Positions 23,701-37,400 of a DNA stretch of 64,000 nt are shown here, one piece after another. The position numbers were made by a program, and so were the translations under genes. The stretch comes from Diadema setosum. Its lineage: Eukaryota > Echinodermata > Echinoidea > Diadematoida > Diadematidae. The notes below the pieces were generated by a model. The model was not told the DNA's origin. It made no database searches and saw only the letters and a program-made list of their open reading frames with translations. Numbering within the stretch: position 1 is the stretch's first letter; each line of letters opens with the position of its first letter. The stretch covers positions 11,754,292 through 11,818,291 of the forward strand of contig CM067075.1 of assembly GCA_033980235.1 (NCBI GenBank), written 5' to 3'.

Positions 23701-26700
23701 GTGTATGATGTTCGTGCCTGTAGGAACGTCTAGTTTCTAGACCTAGATGATCTGTAACAGTTAGAAGTTCAGTAGAACCTCTGTACTACGAATAATATTA
23801 ACAAGGGCTCAGACGGGTCCGTTTTATGGAGTCATCACTTATTTAAATCTCTCATAGATGTGTCTTATGAGCGAAAAGTCTCTCCTAAGGCTTTCATGAA
23901 ACGGATCACAGTCTAGTAATTTACATAGACATGAAACTAATTTGCCAGGGAGCGAAATATAATGTGATTATTTAGGCCTACACCCTCACTTGACCTTATC
24001 AAGATGTAGATAGACCATATAGCACGATGAAAGAAAATTCTAGACACCCATTTAAAAATGAAACAAACAAAAAAATCACAGGGCTGTTTGCCGGAAAAAA
24101 AAAAGAAGATATATTCCTAATTTTTACAGAATTATGCATTCAGGTTTTCAGGGAAACATCTTCACAGTCTTGTGCTACTTCATCGTTGAATATATATATA
24201 TATATTTGCAATTATTCTGACAATGCATTTACCAATTTGAAAAGTAACAGAGCTATTCAGAATAATTTTTGAAATTGCGTTTATATATTTTCTGAAAAGG
24301 CCCTGGATGTGTTAAGATTTACAAGGTCACCAAGATACATTATTCATGTAATAATTTACATGTCTGTGTTTCTGCAATCTAATTAATCCAGATACCAACA
24401 GTGCAGGGTACTTCCATCTCCAGAATCCCACCTCTACTGAAAGCGGTTCGGATTCAGAGGACAATGTTTCACCGCCAGTACTGTGTAACGAAAGTGTACT
24501 TCAGCAACAAGTGGAGAAATTATACATGCCAACCGTTGCAATGTTTTTCTTCTATTTTTCCTCAAGACTCTCAAGCATAAACACCCCTTCCTAACATCTT
24601 TACCACCAATGGTTGACAGTGATGTCAGGCCTTACTTTAACTCATGTGTCCATGTAATTATTCAAATGATCTTTAGGTTCAGTTATCCTATTGTCGTAAG
24701 ATTGATGATGAATGACATGTTTAGCAAACGAAAGCACCTGCCTAGAGCAATGTGGGCTTTTTTTTTTATTTAATTAAAAATATTCGAAGAACTATGAATC
24801 AAACAAAATTTGGTGATACAAATGTTTCACCACTGTAAATGTGACCGTGCATCACAAAGCAAACTAAAAGTCGCACCCCTTGATTTTACGTGAGGACTCA
24901 AAAAGTTAAAATTGGTCAACCGAGTCAGTCCTGAGTTTGTCATATTTTCTGAAAGAGCTATCCTTCTATATTATTCTTTAGTTTGGGATCATAACATGAA
25001 TGGGAGAGTGTGTTTTCAACAGTTTTCTACAACCCATTTTGGGGGGAGAACAGAATGATCAGGTATGTCTTATAGTCCTCTTTTCATTTCTTGAAATCCT
25101 TTACTCACTATTCACTTTCAAATTTAATAACTTTTGAAAGGATAATTGTACTGCTTTGAAAGTTGGCAATAATCGAGGGCAGAATGTGTTAATAGAACAT
25201 GCTCAATTTCAGTTCAATCTGATAATTCCTTTATTGTTGTTACGGTGGTTGTTGTTCCGGTGTGTTTTGTCCCTTTTATTGCACAGCTATAGCACGACTT
25301 GGTGAAGATTAAGTGCTTAAATAGACCCTGTTCTTCATAGCCTCTTTTCTCAGTTCAATCTTTTTCAGAGTGTGTGCTTTCTAGTACATTTAGATTAGGG
25401 GAGTCCATTTGAATTTAGTTATTCATCATTTTAAAGCTCAGAGTCTGCTCTATAAGAATCTGCCCTCAACTGAAAATCAATGTCTGGCGACTTTTTGTTG
25501 GTTTTGTGATGCAGGCTCAAAATGTAATATAGAATGCACAACACATTACTGTTCACTCCATAATTCAAATCAGTTTGCTTAATGATAATATCCATATGGG
25601 TACTTCGCTACATTGGCATATACACTCGAGTGGCCTTTTCAAGTTTCACTTTTGTGAGAAATGTATCATAATCACAACTGAATGGGTTTAGATGTGATAC
25701 AACATTACTGTCTCATTAATCATCTATCATTATGGAAAAATTTCTTGCGTGTAAATATACTAGTGCAGCATCTTGCATTTGATGTATCTTTTTTTTAAAT
25801 GCCATGACTGATACCATATGGATGTATCATATCAATATCAATTTTCTGTAATTTGAAACATGTTTATTGCAATACCGTTATGGTTAGCATGTTTGTTAGT
25901 TTCAAGCAGAACTTGAATATCATGACAATCAATAATGGAAAAAAGCACCTCATGTACTGTATTCTACTAGACTCAATTAAAAAATATTCAAAATCTACGA
26001 ACCAAGGCAATTTATCATATTATTTTTTATAGCAAGAATGACAGTGTACATATAAGAAAATTATCCTAATACATCTTTGATACAAACACAGCATAGATGT
26101 TTGCAGGCGTTACAAGTAGAGTAAAAATGACAAATTGAGAATTTAACAAGGAAGAACAATAAATAGAGGTTCCCTTCTACTTCCAGTAGTGTATGGGAGG
26201 GTTGTAAATTACACGCTTTTGTTTCAGCACGCATCTTGATTTGGCGGTACAATATTTACCCCATGTATTGGACATTCAGAAAAAAAGTTGATCTATTCAT
26301 TTAATTATTTCACCTCCTGAGCCGTAATACACTGTGCTGAAAGTCAATGATCTAATTAAACGTAGAATTAGTGATCGCTGGTGCGTTTTAAAGTGCTGAT
26401 ATGCAGGGTAATGGACGTTGGTGTTAATTAAGAGGACGCAGGTACGTGTTCCACAGAATTGTTAAGTTTCTTCGTCTTGTCTGGCAGAAAAAAAAAAAAA
26501 AAAAACTTCTTCAGTGTTATTTGTAACCCTTTCCGCAGCCAGCCTATCCTATAACGTGTGTATAGAAATATAATTATCTAGGCCTATTCTTTCAAATACC
26601 TTCAGAATATAATTATGTTATAACAATAAGCTGACAATGTAGTTTTGAAATGTACTGTCAATTTTTTAATACTTAATTTCGATTACATTTTTGAAATGTA

Positions 26701-29700
26701 AGCACTTTTTCAAGTCTGAAATGGTGTAAAAGATCATTGTCATTGCTTTATCAACTGACCATTTTTCTTTGTCAGTGAAGAACGAAATAAAATATGAAGT
26801 GTTTTCATCACTTAACAAGAAAATGATTTATAGGGATTGATTTTATCATTTCTTTCGTACATTCTTTCTTCAACCTTTATCACGAGGATTTGTTTTTGTT
26901 TTGCTAGTTTTTTTTTATATATAGACGATTGAAAGTAGTGAGTATTCTTTTAGAATAATAAGTATGATAAAAAAGAGACTGGATACGGGCAGTTGATGGG
27001 GGATGAGGTAGGCATGAGATTGCTTCCAGGAGAGAGAGGGAGAGAAAGTAGACTTAACTGTAAAATAAAGTCTGCATGTGAAGTTATGAGACGTTGAACA
27101 TAACTGTGAGCATGGTGAAACATAGAATTAAGCAAGAAAAAAGATCAGTATACATTGGAGTAAATGTACAGATGAGGTGAATAATTTTGATTAGGAATCA
27201 ACCCCTTGTCATCATAAACACAGAAAGTCCTGAACATAACAGCAACACTGCTTGTTTTTATTACATGGAATTGTTCTTGTGATATATAGCCAAGAAGACA
27301 TTTGGGGTTTATAATAAAATAGCGAAACTGTTTAAATTTTCACTGTAAAGGCTGCACAAATGATTGAAAGTAATTCGGAAATTGCAACACGCGCGAATAC
27401 CTCATTGTTGTGAACGAGGCGCACGTACGGACGTCGCGCGCGCGTGCAATGTGCCACTTCGTGGAATCAGGGAGGTGAGACCTCCCTGGTGGAATTAATG
27501 AAACGTCGATTTGGGCGTATGATTTCGTTCACGAAGTGACACATTATGTTTGCAACTTTATGGTGTTAATATATTATCTCCTCGATTTGAAAAAAAAAAT
27601 CATAGAAGTTGGTGAGAGAAATATCCTTCTTGATTTTCTAATCAGTAAACCATATATATATCCCCCAAAACCGATCGTAAGAGCAATTTCAATATCGCAT
27701 CTCAGAAAACCTCGTACTGTACTCGCGAATACACAGTACACAATGGGGCGCGACCCAATGTGCCACTTCGTGGAAACAATCGAACCGCGGTTTACGCGTA
27801 TGATTTATTCCACGAACCGGCACAATAATTGTTCCCTGCCTCGTGGTCGCAATATTTCACCTTTATTATTTAAAATTGGCATGTGAATGTAAAGAAGAAG
27901 TTCTCCTCTTTCCGTTCATGTACAATTTATCATGTTTAGTTACAGAAATCCACTCGAGTTGACGATTTCAAAATTTGTAAAACTTTGATTGCGTTTTTCT
28001 CGAAACGCGGTTTTCGTGAACCACGCGCCAAAGTGCCACTTCGTGGTGTCAACGACGAATTGTCTATGGCGAACAGTCCAAATTTGACGAATTTGAGCAT
28101 ATTTTGCCGTCTTGCAATTCTTCCAGACGGGATATCTCGAGAACGGAAGATCGCACAAACTTGGGGCGCACGGTTTCAGAAAGTACAGGTTCTGCCCATT
28201 TTTGTGACATAAGAATCTTGTCCATTGGTTGAGCAGTCCTGACGCAAATTTGCAGTAAAGCTAGACTATACCCATTCACAATTGGTGTCATAGGGAACGT
28301 GTACAATCCATACAGAACTATCACGTGACGAGACTACCAACGAAAATTTGAGCCGTTGACACTTCACTGTCTGCCGTTGTCAGCAGTGTGAATTCCTGTG
28401 ATTTCAAGCTTTTGTTTCTCGCCAAATATCATTTTCAACGCAATATCCAGATACAGTTGTATGTGAGACATTATCTAGATACGTAGCAGCCTTATTGACA
28501 ACATAACTGTTAAGTTTGGGAGCAAAAACGACCAAATACATTCCACATTCCATCTCATTTTTCGATGATGGCTGTAGTCGGACTGGTGCATTTCCTTCGG
28601 AGGTGGTAATAATGTAAGTAGTTGCAACGGTCACCTTGCCACCTGCTGTCTGCAATCGGGCGCTTATATACACGTGTTGTACACAGGTAATCGACTGAAA
28701 TAATGTTGTAAAGGAATGATAAGGTCATAGACTATATCATTTCAACTGTAGATTTAACCCGATTTCTGTCGCCTACACACACATTATGCCATCAGCGGAA
28801 GTGTTTCCGCAGGAGTTGTTCCGATGGAAGCACAAGTACCAAACAAACCCCCCAATGAACGTCTGTCTACTGCAGCGGAAACAATAAAACAGTGTGATGC
28901 AGACATGTTTCCAAATGTTTTTACATTGCTAAAAATATGCTGCACCATCCCCACAACCAGCTGCGAATGCGAGAGAAGCGCCAGTGCCTTATATGCAGAC
29001 TGCACACCTATCTGAGGGCCAGCATGACACAAGACAGGCTGTCTGCTTTGGCACTCATGCATATCCATTACAACTTTGACGTTGATAACGAGAGGGTGGT
29101 GAAATTGATCGCCAGAAAGCATCCCAGAAGACTGGAACTTCAAACAATGCTTAAAGACTAGAAAAAGACTAAGCGAAGATCACACTGCACAAGTGCACAT
29201 TCAAAGGACCGGCAAATGCTCCCCTCTAACTCCTGTTATGTAATCATCATTTTCTATTTTGGATGATTACTTGCCTGTCTCAATATATTATTGATTATTA
29301 GTTATACATTTTCTCATGTTGTGACAGTTCGATTGGTTCTCATTTTGAAGTGAGCCAAAACCTAAGAACATTCTCACTTATAATTTCCAAAGAGTATTAT
29401 GCAGGCACGCAAACTCAATTTAGTTGTATTTCATTTAAATGTAATGGGTAAGAGGGTATGAGAGAGAATGTTGAGCTATGAAGTAAAATGGTAAAGTAAA
29501 AAGTTTGTCAGATAGTATTACAAAAGCCTGAATATTGCAAGAGCTCTGGAGTAAAAACAGTCAGGGAAAAACCATATGTATGATAACATTGTGAGAGCGT
29601 TAGACTGCATTGTGACGCGTCGTTATTTAATTTACATTCTTTATTCATATTTTTCATAAAAAACAGAGGTAATGAGCCGGATTGGGTTAAAATTCTCACT

Positions 29701-31448
29701 TACAGCTTTGTAGAAGTCTGAGTTAACAGTATCACACAGTATACTTCAAGACGTATTAGTACAAACGATTTCTCGAGCCTGCACCGTTTCAGGCTCTGTT
29801 CTGGATACGGCGGTAGAACTCATTCTTTTTTGTTGTTTATTTTATCATTATTTACTAATCTCTTTTCTAACTTACAGGTAGCGGATTTCTTTGCAGGCCA
29901 AATTCGGAAATGTAGTGTTGATTATTACTTATACATTTTCTCATGTTGTGGCAGTTCTATTGGTTCTCATTTTAAAGTGAGCCAAAACCTAAGAACATTT
30001 TCACTTATAATTTCCAAAGAGTATTATGCAGGCACGCAAACTCATTTTAGTTGTATTTCATTTAAATGTAATGGGTAAGAAGGTATGAGAGAGAATGGAA
30101 AGTGCTGAGCTATGAAGTAAAATGGTAAAGTAAAAAGTTTGTCAGATAGTATTACAAAAGAAACTCATTCTTTTTTGTTTGTTTATTTTATCATTATTTA
30201 CTTATCTCTCTTCTAACTTAAAGGTAGTGGATCTCCTTGCAGCCCAAATTCGAACAGCTAGTAACCAAATATGCTTCTATAATTTAATAAATAAGAAATA
30301 ACCATTCCAGTATGTATCTTAGTGTGCACAGTAAGACAGATCAAATCAAATAGGAAAACATCTGAGCACTAAGCCTGAGGTCTGAATTTGCACTCAACTT
30401 CTTCCAATGGCTAACGGATGTTTAATTTTTGAATTTCACTGACCTCCAAATTTCACAAAGAAAACCTTCTTAGCATGATGGTTAATATGACATTTGACTG
30501 ATATTGGAGATGTTTGCGAATCGGATCTACTACCTTTAATATTATTAAATCTAAAATGATTATTTGAAAGTTCGGAAATGCTGGAAATATCCTACCACAA
30601 GGAGGCAAAATATAAATGGTTCACATTTACAATTCATTTTATTTTAAAAATTTTCTTATTCATTTTCGTTTTTGACAAACTCGCATACCAACGGCTGATA
30701 TACTGTATAGTAAAGTGAATGTTTCATCTTCCAAACATCATCCAATGGGATGGAAAACTCCAACTGAAAGGTGGACACCGTGACCATACTCGCTAAAGAA
30801 AACGCGTAATAGGGGTCGTTTTTTCTCACGGATTAGATGGAAAGTGTGATGTACGAGCGTATATAATCAAGGGGTATCAAAAAGGCCGAAATTTGGGAAA
30901 ATGGTATATTGTTCAATCATGATGAAGTACTTCTTTAGGGTGCAGGAAACATTTAAGGAATACTTGTTTTTAAGGCCCGAAAAAATCATATGATCATTAC
31001 TCGTTTAGGGGCCATTTTGAAAGTCCATGTATGAGCATGGTGTCCACCTTTTAATTGTCGCTACCCCTCCCGGGACAGTATGAAAGGACCGTTTTGTTAA
31101 TTAACGCAACCCCCCCCCCCTTCCTTTGAAAATCCTGGCTTCAGGCCTGCTAACGCGGGTATACAATAGAAAAAATAAAAGTTAAAACAACACCAGGAAA
31201 ATCACTATTCTCAATTTTGCGGAGCGCTACGCGCGCAGAGTCTCGAACACAATTAAACTTTGCAACTTCCTGGCAAAATGAGTTTTTACTATTTCCTAGA
31301 TGAAATACCGTAACGCGATTGCATGCAACAGACAAAAATACAAATTTCCTCGAGACTTTAAAACGTCATTAAAACAGTCAAAATTCACAATTTGCGGCGC
31401 GCTTCGCGCGCAAATTCTTATACAACTTTTGTAGTTCGGTCGTCCAAA

Positions 31449-31495
<47 letters not shown>

Positions 31496-34400
31496 TGTGT
31501 GTGTGTGTGTGTGTGTGTGTGAGTGTGTGTCATCATTGGTATTGGTACCGAAGGTCCGTTTTTTTAGTGACCGCACCCCCCCCCTTGAAAAATCCTGGCT
31601 ACGGGCCTGTAATTTGATGACTTGTGCATCCTCCGAATTATAAAAACGGACAATGGACAAATGAAGTCTAGGGTTTTATAATTCACCTCCATATTAAGCA
31701 TCTATAATTTGCATGAGTAATTAAGGAAATAATTAAGATACACCAAATTGAGGGTTTCAGCCTATCAGACTTGCAAGACCCTAATATAATGTGGCATCCA
31801 CGTAAACCAAATGTCTGTTGTCTTCATTTAGTGTAAGGAGTTTATATAGCGCATGCTGGAGTGATTGTGATGGATGTGGTGGTGGTTTATGTGAGAGAAT
31901 CAATAATGATGACCAGTCAACTAGTGTAAACATATAACTCTACACATTTTCATAATTAAGGCAATAACAGACCAACCAAAACCTAAACCAAATCTATAGC
32001 CTAAACCTATAGAGGAGGTAAGGGTTACATATGGATTTAGTGAATGCAGCAATATTAGTAGAAAGCATCAGCCAACGCCACTTGGGGAAATTCGAATGAT
32101 CCGTTGAATAGTTATAAATTAAAGGACAAGTTCACCTTTATTAACATAAGGATTGAGAGAATGTAGTAATATTAGTAGAACACATCATTGAAAGTTTTAG
32201 GAAAATCGGACAAACCGTTTATGAATTTTTGCAGTTTTTGTGCAGTTACCGCTGGAGGAGAAGACTATTGCAGTGTATGATGTCACATGCGTACAACAAT
32301 ATAAGGAAAATAAAAAGAGAATTTCACAAAATTTCATCTTTTGAAAAAAGTACACATTCCCTTGACTCATTACTGACATATGGGTAATATTATTCCCATT
32401 GTCTTTAGAAAGAGGCAAGTCAAGTGCTCTTTTATTACGCGAAAAAAAAAGTGAAAATATGTTGAATTTTCTTTACATTTTCTTTATACTGTTGTACTCA
32501 CATGACATCACGAGCCTTAATAGTCTCCTCATCCAGCGGTTCCAACACAAAAATTTTAAAAATTCATAACTTTTGCATCGATTGTCCAATTTTCCTCAAA
32601 CTTTCACTAATGTGTTCTACTAACATTGCTGCATTCTCTCAATCCTTATGTTTATGAAGGTGAACTTGTCCTTTAAGTTCAAAATACACATCGGACAGTT
32701 CTCGAGCTACCACACATTACAGCAATGAAAGCATTACTGAAAGAAATAGAAATACGATTGAGGAATCAGATGCTGTATGAGAAGTATATAGTCTATGCGA
32801 GCGCAGGAGCGGTAAAGCCTAGCTCACACCTTTGCGTTTTGAGCTTGCGTTCAGCTGCGTATTGCCCGAACGCAGTCTAACGCAGCCCAACGCAGCACTA
32901 CGCAATGAAACGAGCTAATACGAGGTCAATACGCAGACTAACGCAGAGGCTTTGCGTTCTAGCTCGCTAGTTTGAAATTTTTTCAAACATCCGCAACTGA
33001 ACGCAAGATCAAAATCCATACGAGCTAAGACGAGGGACAACCAGCTAATGCGAGCAAGGACGAGCAAGGGCGAGCGACAACGAGCTGCTTAACGCAGGCC
33101 AACGCAGCTTTACTTTGAACTGCGTTTCACTGCGTATGGTTACGATACCTGCTCGCTTCACCTCGACTTACCTCGCTTTAGTTCGCGTTACCTCGCTTTA
33201 CCTCGCATCACCTCACTCTACTCCTGGTACTCTGCTCGCATTAGCAAGGACAGTTGCGGATGTAACTCGCTGCATTGCGAATCTAGCTCGTCCGTCGCTC
33301 GCTCCCCCTCGTTCATCCTCGCCTTACCTCGTTCCTCCTCGATTCTGTTCGATGTAATGGTAATGGTAATGGTAATGGTTTATTAAAAAAAATTCATTTG
33401 CAACCATGAACATGGCTGAATTGCAGAATTTTGTACAGTGTAATATTTCATTTTATGGTAACATACATAATCATACAATCAGTCTACGATTAAAAGATAA
33501 AACTACACAATTATATACATACATATAGAAAGCCACCTGATAACCAAAATAGCAGAATTAATCAAATACACTTATACACACACATTGAGAAATCTGCTAG
33601 GAAAATTATACATAATCTTCATATCACCATCATATACATACACAAACGTATAGACTATAATATATCAAAAATACACAAATCATTACACTTCTCCGACAAC
33701 TTTTATATTTTGTTTATACATGTGCTGAAAAATAATTTAAGGGGGCAGTGATAACAAGAGATATCAAACACTTGTGTATGGAGACGGAGAGAGAGAAACA
33801 CAGAAGGGGTACTTGTAAAAAGGAGATAGCAAGAAAAATAGAAAGAGACAGAAGAGAATACTAGGGAAGAGATATGCAAAAAGATATAAACTATCAAATA
33901 TATTTGTTTTCATCTTATATTTCTATCAAAATCATCATTTCAATCCATATAATCTCTTAACTTTGCTATCTTTTCAACAATACTGTACATCATTATTGAT
34001 CAAAGTTAGATAAAAACCAAAATACCTTATCCATATAAATCGTATAATAGATATAAAATATCAATCTTATGAATGTAGTTGTGAAATACACACAAAATAT
34101 ATGGATCAGAAAAAAAAAAAGAGAAACATTCCAAAAACTCACAGAAAATATTACGATATCATAACATTCAGGAATGATTATTGCACAACAGAAATATTGT
34201 AGAAATGTGGCTTATTAAATTTCAATCACATGATTATCATTATGACCACTGATGGACGGGGAGGGCGCCCCATGAAACCGTATCAAACGGACATTGTCAT
34301 ATTGCTTGGTATACTCTTTTGATGTAGAGGGATGAATATTGCAGAAAGATCTCTAAAGACAACCAATAAACTCTGTACACCCCTGAGAACCATTATTTAG

Positions 34401-37400
34401 ATGGCGATTTTTAAAACGTTGCGCTATCTCGCGTAAAAGTAATTTGAAGAGAGGGAGAGAGAGAGCGAGAAAGAGAGAGATAGGAAGAAAGAAGCAAGGG
34501 CAAGAGAGAGGGAGAGAGATAGGAGAGAGCGAGATAGGTATAAAAGCCCATTGCCATAATGCCTCATAGATAGTGTATCCGAACAATAAAATATAAATTA
34601 TGTAACATACAAACAATCTGCAACTTAGTTTGTACAAAATACCATACAAATGATATATCATTACCAACCTGATTAAAAAGAATTCAACAAATCAATGGGA
34701 TACGGTACTGATCTGTTGTGATCTGATGCTGCTCGCTTTAGCTCGCTATGACTGCGTATACATCTCTTCACACAAAATCTAGTTAGATTTAATTAAAATT
34801 CACTTAGTTGACTAAGAAACACAATATGCTTATCAAATCATGAAGCTTTTGGAATGATTGTGTGCTTTCAGCAACATCAAATTCAAAGATATCAGTTTTT
34901 AAAAAAATCTCAAACTGAGTTTCCCGCTGTTATTGTAGGTTTTGTGGAAAATCTTTTTTTTCTTCTCAGAATTGTATTACCACACAATGTGTATTGCTGA
35001 AAAGTATTTTTTTTTTTTCAAACACAGTAATATGCTCTGTTCAGTCCTCAACAACTGCAGGTAATGAGCAAGGTTGTTTTTCCTGTTATAGTGACCGTAG
35101 GCAAGCCATTTTGAAATAACCTGTAGTGAAAATAATGTCCTGACCCAAAGCGACATTAAGGGTGACCCTGTATAAGGAAAAGCTGACTTCAGACCATGAA
35201 AACGACATTGAGAATCGATTTCATTGACCCAGAAAACGTATAATACAGATTTTGAAAATTATTGTGAAATGTTTACCTTTTTAAACAATGGAAGTGACTT
35301 TTGAATTTCAGATTGCAGCCATATTGGATTTGGCCAATATGGCCTCAGGGCGCCCTTCTTGGCGGCCATCAAAAATTGAAATAGTATGGTTTTGGCAACA
35401 CCTGTACCAAATTTAGTGCTTTTTGAAGAATTTGAACCAAAAAGTCCTTGTGCCCCCCGTAACTGTAAAATGTCAAAAATTATATACCAGTGAAGCTCTC
35501 TACGAGCTAATACGCAGCAGGGCGAACTGATACGCAGCGGATCGAGCAGGCACGAGCAACAGTCGAGTGGATGAGCAGTGAAACGAGGAGAAACGAGTTC
35601 ATGCGAGCTGCTACGAGCTAGTGCGAGATGCCAGCGAGCAACGAACGAGTGACGAACGAGGTACACGCGCAACAGGGCGAGCAATCTTCGTACTGAATCG
35701 TACTGTTACGAGCAAAAGCGAGCTGGAGCGAGGTGAAAAGCAAATTAAGGCAACCGTAGGCAACCATTTTGCACAAAATATACGAGCTACAACGCAACAG
35801 TGTGACTGCTACAAAATATTTTGCCGCGGAGTGCTGCGTTAGGCTGCTTTAAGGCTGCGTTCGACTGACGCAGCTATACGCAGCTAAAACCGCAAAGGTG
35901 TGAGCTGGGCTTAAAGGACAACTGAAACAGTCCTACGTTTTTCAGTTTACTTTTCCTTGAAGTCAAGATACAAACGAAATATAAATTATTTACAACGCAG
36001 AGAGTATGGAAAGTAAAGATTTCTAGGAACAAACAAAAAATTACAGAGTCAGGATAATGGCACTGCAGTATTGTTGTTACTTTTACATTGAACTTGTTGA
36101 TTTTTGTTCTAACTTCAGGTGATCTGATTTGATTTCGTTGATTTCATTGAAAGCAAATTTCCGAAAGAGCGGGAGAATTCATGTCTTCTTCTTCCTCCAT
36201 GTAGTCCTTAAATTTCTCAAAGCACCGTCTTGTGTATTTATCGAGGATAGCTGTGGGCGGCGACGATGTGTAGCTGTTGCAGTAACACACGTTCAGTGTT
36301 GTTGTGACACTTTTGACGGTAAAGATGTATGAATAAGTATATAGTATAGGTCCATGATGAGACTGAGTTGAAGGTCTGATCGAGTTGCTGATTCAAAACG
36401 TTAACAGAGGAGAACGCATAGGGACGGAGCTGAGCTCTTGATTATATAGTGGGTGCTTACGTACACAACTTTTATGCCCCTGTCACACTTTGCCTTGTAA
36501 GGCAAACGCATGAGAATCGAATGCTAATTATTGACATCCGTTGATATCCGTTACAGGGCATTTCATACACGTCATGTCCTTTATGGATGTTACTTTATCA
36601 TCCGGTGATTTTCGTCAGAGCGGCCAGAAAACTTTCGAAAACGGCTAACGATTTGACCCTTGTCCGAATGTTGCACGTTTTCTCCTGCATCTGTACTGTA
36701 GTTTGTCGTTTTCCACGCGCTTCCATCCGCTAGGCCTCCTGTCGAGTCTGTTGCTGCAAGAGATGGAAGGGATGGAACGGCTATGTAAAGCACCTGAAAC
36801 CATACGCACAGTTCTCTGTCGTTCAATATACGTCTCATGCGTCATCCATTCGTTCCTCGTGCGTTTTGTCTTGTGGGCATGCGGTTCATATTCGTTTCTC
36901 ATGCGTTTGCGCAAATTCCACTGTCCTGGACACAATCGTCCCAGATGTTTTGTTTTGTTTTGTTTTTTTTTTTCATTTTGTTCGGCCCATCTCCGGCTCC
37001 TCTAAAACGGAAACTTTACACTTTGTCCAACGGATTGACGATGAGATAGTACGGATGAGAAAAATATTGCCCGTTTCTTGAACCGTGGGCCTAGCCGGCA
37101 AAGTGGAACAGGGGCTTCAAAATGTAGGCGGTTCTCGGTGAATGGTGTTGGGATGGTGTAGTCTAATTTTGACAAATATGATTTCAGATTTTTCGTTTTT
37201 CATTTTTTCGATTTTATTATTTCCGTTTTTGGGTCCTTTTGTCTTTGAGTCACTACTAAAATTAATTTTTATAGTTGCACCATTCTTACGTGCACTCCGA
37301 CGCAGAAGACGTTTTTAATAATCTGTGCACAAAATAATGAAGTATTACACTTCTTGCAAGGGTTGGGCTAATTGCGATATGATGATGTGTGTTTGTGAAA

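Noticed and set aside
36590..37081. Several overlapping frames of 70-100 residues
   Set aside because: All lie inside the GCCCCTG-ended MITE and show no domain or splice support.
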